DNA of 30,233 nucleotides, from NCBI GenBank assembly GCA_900552685.1, contig USAJ01000012.1:1-30233 (forward strand), given 5' to 3'. This document shows positions 8,647 to 16,645 of the stretch, piece after piece (positions within the stretch are counted from its first letter, which is position 1; every line of letters starts with the position of its first letter). The stretch is from an uncultured Collinsella sp. GTDB lineage: Bacteria; Actinomycetota; Coriobacteriia; Coriobacteriales; Coriobacteriaceae. A model generated the notes under the pieces. The model was given only the letters and a program-made list of their open reading frames with translations, was not told the origin of the DNA and did no database searches. The position numbers were made by a program, and so were the translations under genes.

Positions 8647-8677
8647 AAAAAAAGAGGGGTACGCGAACGTACCCCTC
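8647..8677 (-). terminator. rplQ: Strong intrinsic terminator of the ribosomal block
   Basis: On the minus strand a perfect 10-bp GC-rich stem (8668-8677 with 8654-8663) with a TTCG loop runs into TTTTTTT, 27 nt past the rplQ stop. It should end the long rplE-rplQ transcript. Confidence 0.92.
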
Positions 8678-8703
8678 GAATATAGCCTATGCAGACGGAT
8701 TGT

Positions 8704-9171
8704 CTACTCAGCGGTCTCCTCAGCAGGAGCCTCCTCGGCAGCCTCGACCTTCTTGGGAGCAGCGGCCTTCTTGGGGGCCGGAGCAGCCTTCTTGGCCTTA
8801 GGCGTGCAAGGCTCGGTGACGAGCTCCATGATAACGATGGGAGCGTTGTCGCCCTTGCGGTTGCCGAGCTTCATGATGCGGGTATAACCGCCGTTGCGGT
8901 CCTGCCACATGCCCTGGGCAGCCTTGTCGAAGATCTCGGCAACGAGCTGCTTATCGCCGAGCTTGGCGATAGCCAGACGACGAGAGTGCAGGTCGCCCTT
9001 CTTGGCCCAAGTGATGATCGGGTCGACGACCGAACGCAGCGCCTTAGCGCGGGTCTCGGTGGTCTTGATGCGGTCGTTCTCGAAGAGGGCCTTAGCAAGG
9101 CTCTTCTTCATGGCCTTGGTGTGGCTCGCATCGGTGCCGAGCTTCAGGCCCTTCTTAACGTTGTGACGCAT
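8704..9171 (-). CDS. rplQ: 50S ribosomal protein L17 (155 aa)
   Basis: Large-subunit protein at the peptide exit tunnel rim. The conserved core MRHNVKKGLKLGTDASHTKA through ITWAKKGDLHSRRLA to IMKLGNRKGDNAPIVIMELV is intact. After residue ~120 comes a Lys/Ala/Pro-rich then acidic tail (KKAAPAPKKAAAPKK ... EEAPAEETAE), an extension common in high-GC Gram-positives. ATG at 9171, 30 bp after rpoA. Last gene of the block. Confidence 0.97.
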   Translation of the reverse strand: MRHNVKKGLKLGTDASHTKAMKKSLAKALFENDRIKTTETRAKALRSVVDPIITWAKKGDLHSRRLAIAKLGDKQLVAEIFDKAAQGMWQDRNGGYTRIMKLGNRKGDNAPIVIMELVTEPCTPKAKKAAPAPKKAAAPKKVEAAEEAPAEETAE

Positions 9172-9201
9172 GGTCTAGTTTCTCCTCAAATATGCGAAGC
9201 A

Positions 9202-10143
9202 TTAAGCCTTCAGGCTCAGGCCCATGGACTCAAGCTTGTCCTTCACTTCCTCGATCGACTTAACACCGAAGTTACGGATGTTGAGCAGATCGTTCTCCGA
9301 GAACTCAACGAGCTGACGGACCGAGTGAATGCTGGCGCGCTTAAGGCAGTTGTAGGAACGGACGGAAAGGTCCAGATCCTCGATCTGCTTGTCCAGCTCA
9401 GCGTTGTCGTTGGTGACCTCGGGAGCGAAGATCGAAGCCTCCTCCTCGACCTCGGGGGTCTCGGCAAGGTTCATAAAGGCGGCCATATGCTGGTTGATGA
9501 TATTGGCAGCCTGGACCACGGCGTCGCGCGGGGCGATGGAGCCGTTGGTCTCGATCTCGAGGACAAGGCGGTCGTAGTCGGTGTGCTGACCGACACGGCA
9601 AGCCTCAACGAGCTTGGCGCAACGGGAAACCGGCGAGTACAGCGAGTCGACGTGGATCACACCGATGGGATCGTTGTCGCGCTTGTTGGCCTCGCCAGAA
9701 ACATAGCCGCGGCCATAGCCGATGCGCATGCTCATGGTGAGATGGCCACCCTCGGTGAGCGTAGCGATGTGCTGCTCGGGGTTGACCAGCTCAAACTCGG
9801 ACGGAATAAAGAAGTCCGCACCGGTGACCTCGCAGGGGCCGTCAACCGAGATGGTGGCGGTCGCCTCGTCGGTCGTGCCGAGAGCCCTGAAGACAAGACC
9901 CTTGACATTCAGGACGATGTCGGTGACATCCTCGACCATGTTAGGGATGGTCATGAACTCGTGCTGCGCACCATCGATCTGAATAGCCTCGACGGCGGCA
10001 CCCTCGAGCGAGGACAGAAGAACGCGACGAAGGGAGTTACCCAGCGTATCGCCGTAGCCACGCTCGAGCGGCTCGACGGAGACACGAGCAGACGTCTCGT
10101 TGATCTCTTCGACCTGAACCTGAGGCCTAATGAATTCTGACAT
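9202..10143 (-). CDS. rpoA: RNA polymerase alpha subunit (313 aa)
   Basis: Assembles RNA polymerase and contacts promoters and activators. N-terminal domain: RVSVEPLERGYGDTLGNSLR RVLLSSLEG and the downstream ITNDGPCEV-like core. An acidic linker lies near 230-250, and the C-terminal DNA-binding domain covers about 250-313, with SVRSYNCLKRA, the position of the UP-element-binding Arg. Start ATG at 10143 follows GGAGG by six bases. Sits in the standard alpha-operon position between rpsD and rplQ. Confidence 0.97.
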   Translation of the reverse strand: MSEFIRPQVQVEEINETSARVSVEPLERGYGDTLGNSLRRVLLSSLEGAAVEAIQIDGAQHEFMTIPNMVEDVTDIVLNVKGLVFRALGTTDEATATISVDGPCEVTGADFFIPSEFELVNPEQHIATLTEGGHLTMSMRIGYGRGYVSGEANKRDNDPIGVIHVDSLYSPVSRCAKLVEACRVGQHTDYDRLVLEIETNGSIAPRDAVVQAANIINQHMAAFMNLAETPEVEEEASIFAPEVTNDNAELDKQIEDLDLSVRSYNCLKRASIHSVRQLVEFSENDLLNIRNFGVKSIEEVKDKLESMGLSLKA

Positions 10144-10175
10144 GTATTACCTCCAGCCTCAGCAGCCCGGATGGA

Positions 10176-10772
10176 CTACTTAGAGTAGAGCTCGACGATG
10201 AGCTGCTCGTTGATATCACCGCTGATCTGCTCACGCGTCGGCAGAGCGAGCACGTTACCAGACAGCTTCTCGATATCGACCTCGAGCCAGCCAGGGACCT
10301 CAAAACGCTCGGAGGAAATCAGGGCCTCCTTGATGGGGAGGAGGTCACGGAACTTCTCGCCGACAGCGACGACATCGCCGGCCTTGACGCGGTAGGACGG
10401 GATGTCCACGCGCTTGCCGTTCACGGTGAAGTGACCGTGACGGACGGACTGACGAGCCTCTTTGCGGGTGCGGGCGAAGCCAAGACGGAAGACGACGTTG
10501 TCGAGGCGAGACTCAAGGATGATCATGAGGTTCTCACCGGTGACGCCGTTCATCTTGCGGGCCTTGTTGAAGTAGCCGTGGAACTGCTTCTCCAGAACGC
10601 CATAGATGAACTTGACCTTCTGCTTCTCGCGCAGCTGCATGCCGTACTCAGATTCCTTGCGACGGCGCTTGGGCTGACGGATAGATTCCTTCTTGCTGCT
10701 GTAACCGAGCTCAGCGGGATCGATCCCGAGCTGACGGCAGCGCTTAAGAACAGGAGTCCTGTCGATTGCCAT
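10176..10772 (-). CDS. rpsD: 30S ribosomal protein S4 (198 aa)
   Basis: Early 16S rRNA-binding protein that nucleates the small subunit. The N-terminal domain carries MAIDRTPVLKRCRQLGIDP and only one Cys, so this is the zinc-free form. The S4 RNA-binding domain covers roughly 92-155 (SRLDNVVFRLGFARTRKEAR, VNGKRVDIPSYRVKAGD). In many bacteria S4 represses its own operon through a leader pseudoknot; none was identified here. Confidence 0.97.
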   Translation of the reverse strand: MAIDRTPVLKRCRQLGIDPAELGYSSKKESIRQPKRRRKESEYGMQLREKQKVKFIYGVLEKQFHGYFNKARKMNGVTGENLMIILESRLDNVVFRLGFARTRKEARQSVRHGHFTVNGKRVDIPSYRVKAGDVVAVGEKFRDLLPIKEALISSERFEVPGWLEVDIEKLSGNVLALPTREQISGDINEQLIVELYSK

Positions 10773-10791
10773 ATTGATACGATCCTTTCAG

Positions 10792-11196
10792 TTACACGCG
10801 GCGACGCTTCTTGGGGCGGCAGCCGTTGTGCGGAATGGGGGTCTTGTCCTGGATGCTCGAGACCTCGAGGCCAGCAGCCTGGAGGGAGCGGATGGCGGTC
10901 TCACGACCGGAGCCGGGGCCCTTGACGAAGACGGAAACCTTCTTCATACCGTGCTCCATGGCCTGCTTGGCAGCAGCCTCGGCAGCCATCTGGGCAGCGA
11001 ACGGCGTGGACTTACGGGAGCCCTTGAAGCCCACCTGGCCAGCCGACTTCCAGGAAATGACGTTGCCCTGGGGATCGGTGATCGAAACGATCGTGTTGTT
11101 GAACGTAGAACGAATGTGAGCCTGGCCCACGGAAATGTTCTTACGGTCCGCGCGCTTCAGACGGGCAGCGCGAACGTTCTTCTTAGCAGTAGCCAT
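10792..11196 (-). CDS. rpsK: 30S ribosomal protein S11 (134 aa)
   Basis: Platform protein of the small subunit near the E site. Recognised by AHIRSTFNNTIVSITDPQGN, GFKGSRKSTPFAAQMAAE and the C-terminal GLEVSSIQDKTPIPHNGCRP KKRRRV. Length is standard. ATG at 11196, 14 bp after rpsM. Confidence 0.97.
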   Translation of the reverse strand: MATAKKNVRAARLKRADRKNISVGQAHIRSTFNNTIVSITDPQGNVISWKSAGQVGFKGSRKSTPFAAQMAAEAAAKQAMEHGMKKVSVFVKGPGSGRETAIRSLQAAGLEVSSIQDKTPIPHNGCRPKKRRRV

Positions 11197-11210
11197 CTAT
11201 CTAGCGCTCC

Positions 11211-11585
11211 TTATTTCTTCTTCTTAGCACCGATCTGACGCTTCGGGCCCTTGCGGGTACGAGCGTTAGTGTGGGTGCGCTGGCCGCGGACCGGGAGGCC
11301 CTTGCGGTGACGAAGGCCGCGGTTGCAGCCGATGTCCATAAGGCGCTTGACGTTCTGGTTGCGCTCACGGCGGAGGTCGCCCTCAACCATGATCTGGTTC
11401 TTATCGATATAATCGCGGATGGCGTTAACCTCATCCTCGGTGAGGTCCTTAACGCGCGTATCCACGTTAACGTTGCACTCGACGCAAATCTTCGTCGCAG
11501 TGGTGCGGCCGATGCCGTAAATGTAGGTCAGACCGATCTCAACGCGCTTCTCACGCGGGAGGTCGACACCATTAATACGGGCCAA
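11211..11585 (-). CDS. rpsM: 30S ribosomal protein S13 (124 aa), TTG start
   Basis: Small-subunit head protein that forms bridges to the 50S subunit and contacts P-site tRNA. Matches ARINGVDLPREKRVEIGLTY, IYGIG and the C-terminal RGLPVRGQRTHTNARTRKGP-like segment (here GLPVRGQRTHTNARTRKGP). The start codon is TTG at 11585, placed by AGAGGAG six bases ahead and by the family N-terminus. The last residues KRQIGAKKKK are strongly basic. Confidence 0.96.
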   Translation of the reverse strand: MARINGVDLPREKRVEIGLTYIYGIGRTTATKICVECNVNVDTRVKDLTEDEVNAIRDYIDKNQIMVEGDLRRERNQNVKRLMDIGCNRGLRHRKGLPVRGQRTHTNARTRKGPKRQIGAKKKK

Positions 11586-11599
11586 CGTAGTCTCCTCTC

Positions 11600-11713
11600 T
11601 TAACCCTGACGCTGCTTATGACGGGGGTTCTCGCAAATGACGAGGACCTTGCCATGGCGCCTAATGATTTTGCACTTATCGCACATCTTCTTGACCGAAG
11701 GACGTACCTTCAT
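11600..11713 (-). CDS. rpmJ: 50S ribosomal protein L36 (37 aa)
   Basis: Short gene encoding MKVRPSVKKMCDKCKIIRRH followed by GKVLVICENPRHKQRQG. Cys11, Cys14, Cys27 and His32 form the zinc ribbon of the classic (zinc-binding) L36. It occupies the expected place between infA and rpsM, 14 bp before rpsM, with GAAAGGAAG ahead of its ATG. Confidence 0.95.
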   Translation of the reverse strand: MKVRPSVKKMCDKCKIIRRHGKVLVICENPRHKQRQG

Positions 11714-11863
11714 CGTTCTTCCTTTCGGTAGCGCTCAAACTACTTCCCTACTATCTACTCGCCCAGCCGCAGGCGTTTAAAACTATGGCTGGTCTTCACA
11801 CACAATCCGACCGTAGGTTGAGCTAAGCCTGCAGTCGGAAATGGAGTGCGTGTATGCGTGCCG
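11714..11863 (-). other. infA-rpmJ spacer with two possible hairpins
   Basis: A 150-bp non-coding gap inside the ribosomal block. It holds a 6-bp stem CCAGCC/GGCTGG (11763-11768 with 11787-11792) and a weaker dyad CCGAC...GTCGG. No convincing promoter was found. It may be an alpha-operon leader or simply a processing region. Confidence 0.3.
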
Positions 11864-12088
11864 CTATTTGTAGCGATAGGTGATGCGGCCGCGGGTCAGG
11901 TCGTACGGGGAAAGCTCCACGACAACCCTGTCACCGGGGAGAATACGGATGTAATTCATTCGGATCTTGCCAGAAATGTTGCACAGAACCGAATGACCGT
12001 TCTCGAGCTCGACCTTAAACATGGCATTGGGCAGCGGTTCCTTTACCGTACCCTCGAGCTCAATTGCGTCTTCCTTCTTCACAAGCAA
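11864..12088 (-). CDS. infA: Translation initiation factor IF-1 (72-74 aa), non-ATG start
   Basis: OB-fold factor that binds the ribosomal A site during initiation. The sequence KKEDAIELEGTVKEPLPNAM, FKVELENGHSVLCNISGKIR and YIRILPGDRVVVELSPYDLT is the full family profile. Two in-frame starts are possible: TTG at 12088 (74 aa) or GTG at 12082 (72 aa, closest to the family length). The only nearby ATG is out of frame. Shine-Dalgarno support is weak for both (GAGAAAG). Follows map after a 226-bp gap filled by the nested palindrome. Confidence 0.93.
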   Translation of the reverse strand: MLVKKEDAIELEGTVKEPLPNAMFKVELENGHSVLCNISGKIRMNYIRILPGDRVVVELSPYDLTRGRITYRYK

Positions 12089-12186
12089 TCATCTTTCTCT
12101 AGAAAACGACAGCGATTGAGTATTCTACAACACGTATGCACGCATCGTAATAACTTCGTAATGGCTCCACAACTAAGTGGAACTTG

Positions 12187-12322
12187 TTACATTTGAAATG
12201 TAAAACAAAGCCGTTCCCTGATGCCCAAGATCGCCTTGAAATGAGAAGGCATAGACCTTGGGGTCATGCCTTCGAAATTGAAAGGCGAGGTTGGGCATCA
12301 GGGGGCGGCGACTTTTACATTT
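12187..12322. repeat. Nested palindromic element, copy 2 (between map and infA)
   Basis: Five layers are visible. TTACATTT-G-AAATGTAA is a small perfect hairpin at 12187-12203. Its 3' arm can instead pair over the whole element, as AAATGTAAAA (12196-12205) with TTTTACATTT (12313-12322). Inside lie 13-bp arms (12216-12228 with 12291-12303), then 7-bp arms (12231-12237 with 12282-12288), then the inner hairpin 12245-12273. That inner hairpin has the same GGCATAGACC-N4-GGTCATGCC core and unpaired base as the copy after tyrS. The outermost arm overlaps the map stop codon. No U-tract follows, so it is not an ordinary terminator; the alternative pairings suggest a switchable RNA or an inserted repeat. 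Confidence 0.65.
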
Positions 12323-13103
12323 CTCCGCCTTGGAGCGAACACCAAGCACCTTGGGCATCCGTGGTCAGAATCACCGGACCGTCATTGGTAATGGCGACGG
12401 TGTTCTCGTAGTGCGCGGCGGGCAGGTGGTCGTTGGTCGTAACAATCCAACCGTCGGAGCCCGTGCTCACATGGTTGGAACCCATCGTAACCATCGGCTC
12501 GATGGCAATGACCATGCCGGCCTGGAGGCGAACGCCCCTCCCCTTCTTTCCATAGTTAGGAACGTTGGGGTCCTCGTGCATCACGCGGCCAATGCCATGG
12601 CCCACATAATCACGAAGCACGCCGTAACCGTGAGACTCGGCGAGGGACTGAACGGCATAACCGACGTCCCCGATATGGTTACCGGGAACAGCCTGCTCGA
12701 TGGCAGCCTTAAGACAATCACGCGTGACCTCGCACAAAGCCTTGGCTTCGGGCGTGGGGGTGCCGACGAAAAACGTCCAAGCGTTATCACCGACCCAACC
12801 GTCGACAACGGCTCCCGTATCGATGGAGATGATATCGCCATCGCGCAGGATCATGTCGGGGTTGGGAATACCGTGTACCACGGCATCGTTGATCGATGCG
12901 CAGATGGTTCCCGGGAACCCGCCGTAGCCCTTAAAGGCCGGGGTGCCGCCATGCATGCGGATAATCTGCTCCGCGAGCTGATCGAGCTCAAAAGTTGAAA
13001 CGCCGGGGCGCACCATGGCTCCAACGTGGCGGAGCGCCATCTTAGATAGCGCTCCTGCCTTCTTCATCTGCTCGATTTGCGTTGCAGACTTAATCTTGAT
13101 CAT
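12315..13103 (-). CDS. map: Methionine aminopeptidase, type I (262 aa)
   Basis: Removes the initiator methionine from new proteins. The five metal ligands of the pita-bread fold are present: Asp95 (IDTG), Asp106 (VGDNAW), His169 (VGHGIG), Glu202 (IEPM) and Glu233 (HYENT), plus the substrate His78. Type I because there is no helical insert. Its ATG overlaps the adk stop by four bases (ATGA), so translation is coupled. The stop codon sits in the outer arm of the nested palindrome. Confidence 0.97.
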   Translation of the reverse strand: MIKIKSATQIEQMKKAGALSKMALRHVGAMVRPGVSTFELDQLAEQIIRMHGGTPAFKGYGGFPGTICASINDAVVHGIPNPDMILRDGDIISIDTGAVVDGWVGDNAWTFFVGTPTPEAKALCEVTRDCLKAAIEQAVPGNHIGDVGYAVQSLAESHGYGVLRDYVGHGIGRVMHEDPNVPNYGKKGRGVRLQAGMVIAIEPMVTMGSNHVSTGSDGWIVTTNDHLPAAHYENTVAITNDGPVILTTDAQGAWCSLQGGEM

Positions 13104-13726
13104 AGACCGAGAGCCTCTTTGACATCCCCGTACACGGTCTCGCGAGCCTGGTCACCGTTGACCGACTTGAGCAGACCCTGGCCACGATAGTAGTCGACGA
13201 GCGGACTCGTGGACTTCTCGTAGACGTCGAGACGGTTCTTGATGGTCTCGGGCTTATCGTCGTCGCGCTGATACATCTCGCCACCGCACTTGGGGCAGGT
13301 AGCATCGGCAGCGGTGCCGGTGTAACCGCAGGCGCGGCAGGTGCGACGCGAAGACAGACGATCGATAATGACCTCGGGGGCCACATCGACCAGAAGGGCA
13401 CAGTCGATCTCGCGACCCATGGCGGAAAGCTCGGAATCGAGCGTCACAGCCTGAGCGGTGTTGCGCGGGAAGCCGTCGAGGATGAAGCCCTGCTGGGCGT
13501 CATCGGCGGCAAGGCGCTCCTTGACAAGGTCGATCACGAGCTGGTCGGGAACGAGCTCGCCAGCGTCCATGTACTTCTTAGCCTGAATACCAAGCTCGGT
13601 GCCACCCTTGACGGCAGCACGCAGCAGGTCGCCCGTGGAAATATGGGCGACGCCAAACTCGGCGACGAGCTCCTGTGCGACGGTGCCCTTACCGGCACCC
13701 GGAGCTCCGAGCAATACGAGGTTCAT
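13100..13726 (-). CDS. adk: Adenylate kinase (208 aa)
   Basis: Interconverts ATP + AMP and 2 ADP. It shows the P-loop GAPGAGKGT near the N-terminus, the AMP-binding STGDLLRAA, GFPRN, and a LID domain with four cysteines (CRACG ... CPKCG), the zinc-binding LID type typical of Gram-positives. Start ATG at 13726 follows GGAGG by seven bases; the TTG two codons upstream is less likely. Lies between secY and map, the standard order. Confidence 0.97.
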   Translation of the reverse strand: MNLVLLGAPGAGKGTVAQELVAEFGVAHISTGDLLRAAVKGGTELGIQAKKYMDAGELVPDQLVIDLVKERLAADDAQQGFILDGFPRNTAQAVTLDSELSAMGREIDCALLVDVAPEVIIDRLSSRRTCRACGYTGTAADATCPKCGGEMYQRDDDKPETIKNRLDVYEKSTSPLVDYYRGQGLLKSVNGDQARETVYGDVKEALGL

Positions 13727-13744
13727 GAGCAATCCTCCTCTAGC

Positions 13745-15031
13745 CTATTTAAAGAATCCATCGTAATCATACATCTTGATCTGGCCTTCGAGCTTATCGA
13801 CCGTGTCGAGCACGACGCCGACCATGATGAGGATGGACGTGCCGCCAAATGCCTGGATCAGCTGGTTACCCGTAAAGGAGAAGATGATCGAAGGCACGAT
13901 GGCGATGAGCGCCAAAAAGACAGCGCTGGGAAGCGTAATCTTGTTGAGCGCGTTCTTGATGTAGGCCGCGGTAGCCCTACCCGGACGCACGCCCGGAATA
14001 AAGCCGCCCTGCTTCTTAAGGTTGTCGGCCGTGTCATCGGGGTTGAACACCATGGAGGTGTAGAAGTACGCGAAAAACACGATGAGGACAACGTTAAGCA
14101 CCCAGTTGAGCCAGCCGCGCGAAAGCGCAGAGGCAACTGCCTGAATCCAGCCGATGCCGGGGAAGAACACGGCAATCTGAGCCGGGAAGTACAGCAGCGC
14201 CGAAGCGAAGATGATCGGCACGACACCCGCGGTGTTGACCTTGATGGGCAGGTAGGTGGTCTGACCACCCATCATGCGACGGCCCACGACGCGCTTAGCG
14301 TAGGAGACCGGGATGCGGCGCTGGCCGCGCTCAAGGAAAACAATCAGCGGGATAACCAGCAGGATGATGGCGCAGATGATCACCATGGTGATGATGCCAC
14401 CGGCATTGCCCTCGGTGCTGGAGAAGATAGCCTGCGGCAGACCGGCCATGATGTTCGCAAAGATGATCAGCGACATGCCATTGCCGATACCGCGCTGGGT
14501 GATGAGCTCACCAATCCACATGATCAGCATGGCGCCCGCAGTGAGCGTGCCGACGATCATGAGGTCGAAGATGATCTCGGGAGCGCCGGCGCCATTGAAG
14601 CTGATGCCGAAGCTCTTAAAGAGGAAGAGGTAACCCACGGAGTTGAGGATTGCCAGAGCAAGGGTGAGGTAACGCGAATACTGCGTAATCTTGGTCTGAC
14701 CGACCTCGCCCTCGCGGGCAAGCTCATGCAGGGAAGGCACAACGGCCTGGAGCATCTGGAGGATGATCGAGCTGGTGATGTAAGGCATGATGCCCAGCGA
14801 AAACACCGACACATAGCTCAACGCGCCGCCAGAGAAAAGATTCAGGAGGGCCATAGCACCTGCGGCGACCGAATTGTTATCGGTCGAGAAAAGGCCCAGC
14901 ATCCCCTGGAAGGGAATGCCGGGCACAGGAACGTGCGCACCAATGCGGTACACGACGAGCATAGCTATGGTAAAAAGAATCTTTTCGCGCAATTCTTTGA
15001 TGCGGAAAGCATTCTTAAGACCATTTAGCAC
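13745..15031 (-). CDS. secY: Protein translocase subunit SecY (428 aa), GTG start
   Basis: Channel of the Sec translocon, with ten predicted membrane helices. Signature segments include VVYRIGAHVPVPGI near the N-terminus, the pore-ring region GIMPYITSSIILQ, TQRGIGNGMSLIIFANI and the cytoplasmic SecA/ribosome contact loop with LERGQRRIPVSYAKR and PDDTADNLKKQGGFIPGVRPG. The GTG start at 15031 overlaps the rplO stop by seven bases, indicating coupled translation. Length is normal. Confidence 0.97.
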   Translation of the reverse strand: MLNGLKNAFRIKELREKILFTIAMLVVYRIGAHVPVPGIPFQGMLGLFSTDNNSVAAGAMALLNLFSGGALSYVSVFSLGIMPYITSSIILQMLQAVVPSLHELAREGEVGQTKITQYSRYLTLALAILNSVGYLFLFKSFGISFNGAGAPEIIFDLMIVGTLTAGAMLIMWIGELITQRGIGNGMSLIIFANIMAGLPQAIFSSTEGNAGGIITMVIICAIILLVIPLIVFLERGQRRIPVSYAKRVVGRRMMGGQTTYLPIKVNTAGVVPIIFASALLYFPAQIAVFFPGIGWIQAVASALSRGWLNWVLNVVLIVFFAYFYTSMVFNPDDTADNLKKQGGFIPGVRPGRATAAYIKNALNKITLPSAVFLALIAIVPSIIFSFTGNQLIQAFGGTSILIMVGVVLDTVDKLEGQIKMYDYDGFFK

Positions 15032-15474
15032 GGCAGCTCGACCTTTCCGCCGGCGGCCTCGATCTTGGCCTGCGCAGAAGCGCTGACCTTGTCGACCTTG
15101 ACCGTGAACTTCTTGGTGAGCTCACCATTGCCGAGCACCTTGACGGGCTCGAACTCGCTCTTGGTGATGCGAGCGGCCTTAAGAGCGGCACCGTCGATCA
15201 CAGCGCCGTCCTCGAACTTACGCTCGAGACGCTCAACGTTAACAGCGGTGTACTCGATACGACGGGGGTTACGGAAGCCCGGAAGCTTGGGCAGGCGCAT
15301 AGCCAGCGGAGTCTGGCCACCCTCGAAGCCGGCACCCTTGGTGCCGCCAGAGCGGGAACCCTGGCCCTTCTGACCGCGGCCAGAAGTGGTGCCGTGACCC
15401 GAAGAATTGCCACGGCCGACGCGCTTGCGGTTCTTGGTGGAACCGGGCGCGGGAGTAAGATCGTGAAGCTGCAT
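15025..15474 (-). CDS. rplO: 50S ribosomal protein L15 (149 aa)
   Basis: Large-subunit assembly protein. The N-terminus LHDLTPAPGSTKNRKRVGRG and the Gly/Arg-rich SSGHGTTSGRGQKGQGSRSG region are diagnostic; the C-terminal domain carries VKVLGNGELTKKFTVKV. Three bases after rpmD and overlapping secY, so tightly operonic. Confidence 0.97.
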   Translation of the reverse strand: MQLHDLTPAPGSTKNRKRVGRGNSSGHGTTSGRGQKGQGSRSGGTKGAGFEGGQTPLAMRLPKLPGFRNPRRIEYTAVNVERLERKFEDGAVIDGAALKAARITKSEFEPVKVLGNGELTKKFTVKVDKVSASAQAKIEAAGGKVELPC

Positions 15475-15477
15475 TTG

Positions 15478-15660
15478 CTACTCCTCTACAATCTCGACAA
15501 GGTGCTTGACCTTGAAGATCATGCCGCGGACGGACTCGTTGTCAGCAATCTCGCGAACCTCGCGGATCCTGTGGAGACCGAGGGCACGGACAGTACGGAC
15601 CTGGTCCTGCTTGCAACCGTTGGTGCTGCGGACCTGCTTGATCTTGATGGTGTCAGCCAT
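15478..15660 (-). CDS. rpmD: 50S ribosomal protein L30 (60 aa)
   Basis: Small 50S protein. IKIKQVRSTNGCKQDQVRTV RALGLHRI with the end VRGMIFKVKHLVEIVEE is the complete bacterial L30 profile. Two bases separate its start from the rpsE stop. Confidence 0.96.
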   Translation of the reverse strand: MADTIKIKQVRSTNGCKQDQVRTVRALGLHRIREVREIADNESVRGMIFKVKHLVEIVEE

Positions 15661-15662
15661 GC

Positions 15663-16187
15663 TTAGTTCTCCTTACCGACGAACATCTCGGAGACCGTCA
15701 GGCCACGGCGAGCCGCGACGTCCTCAGGGCTGGAGAGCTCCTTGAGGCCCTCGACGGCAGCCTTGATGATGTTGAGGCCGTTGTCGGTACCGAGGGACTT
15801 GGACAGGACGTTCTTGATGCCAGCAAGCTCAAAGAGGGGACGCACAGCGCCGCCGGCGATAACGCCGGTACCCTCGACAGCGGGCTTGATGATGATGCGG
15901 CCGGCACCAAAGTGGCCGAGAACCTCGTGCGGGATGGTGCCCTGCTCGGTCACCGGCACGTGGAACATGTTCTTCTTGGCATCGAGAGATGCCTTGGAGA
16001 TGGCCATGGGCACCTCAGCGGACTTGCCCATGCCAACGCCGACGTTGCCCTTGCCGTCGCCAACGACGACGAGAGCGACGAGGCTCATGCGACGACCACC
16101 CTTGACGGTCTTCGACACGCGGTTGATGTAAACGACGCGCTCCTCGAACTCGGAGGCCTCGCGCTGCTGCTTCTGATTACGAGCCAT
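15663..16187 (-). CDS. rpsE: 30S ribosomal protein S5 (174 aa)
   Basis: Small-subunit protein involved in decoding accuracy and mRNA unwinding. The N-terminal double-stranded-RNA-binding-like domain FEERVVYINRVSKTVKGGRR M...VVVGDGKGNVGVGMGK includes the loop where spectinomycin-resistance changes arise in other species. The C-terminal domain has GAGRIIIKPA and NVLSKSLGTDNGLNIIKA. Confidence 0.97.
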   Translation of the reverse strand: MARNQKQQREASEFEERVVYINRVSKTVKGGRRMSLVALVVVGDGKGNVGVGMGKSAEVPMAISKASLDAKKNMFHVPVTEQGTIPHEVLGHFGAGRIIIKPAVEGTGVIAGGAVRPLFELAGIKNVLSKSLGTDNGLNIIKAAVEGLKELSSPEDVAARRGLTVSEMFVGKEN

Positions 16188-16201
16188 GTGCTACATACCT
16201 C

Positions 16202-16570
16202 CTAGAACTCGAGACCGGCGGCACGAGCACCGTCGGCGAGGGCCTTGACGCGGCCATGGTAGATACGGCCACCGCGATCGAAGGCGACCTTGGTGATGCC
16301 GGCCTCGATGGCGCGCTTGCCAACGAGCTGACCGACCTTCTCCGCAGCCTCCTTGTTCGAGGTGTGGGTGCCCTTGAACTCGGCCTCGAGGGTCGAGGCA
16401 GAGACGAGCGTCAGGCTGGAGCCCTTGCTGTCGTCGATGATCTGGGCATAGATGTTGGCGTTAGTACGGGTCACGCGAAGACGCGGACGCTCGGAGGTAC
16501 CCGAGACCTTGCCGCGAACACGACGCTGACGACGCTTGAGGCCTTCCAGCTTCGCCTTATGCTTGTTCAT
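16202..16570 (-). CDS. rplR: 50S ribosomal protein L18 (122 aa)
   Basis: 5S rRNA-binding protein. Basic N-terminus KRRQRRVRGKVSGTSERPRL, then VTRTNANIYAQIIDD and the C-terminal VAFDRGGRIYHGRVKALADG. Length standard; 14 bp before rpsE. Confidence 0.97.
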   Translation of the reverse strand: MNKHKAKLEGLKRRQRRVRGKVSGTSERPRLRVTRTNANIYAQIIDDSKGSSLTLVSASTLEAEFKGTHTSNKEAAEKVGQLVGKRAIEAGITKVAFDRGGRIYHGRVKALADGARAAGLEF

Positions 16571-16598
16571 ACGTAAACTCCTAAAAAGGTTGATCTTG

Positions 16599-16620
16599 CC
16601 AGCACCTGACGGGGTGCTGG
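16599..16620 (-). other. Hairpin in the rplF-rplR spacer
   Basis: Perfect 8-bp stem CCAGCACC/GGTGCTGG (16599-16606 with 16613-16620) with a six-base loop, in a 75-bp gap of an otherwise tightly packed operon. No U-tract directly follows, so mRNA processing or stabilisation is more likely than termination. Confidence 0.5.
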
Positions 16621-16645
16621 TCTTATGCGAGTGAGTCGGTTACGA

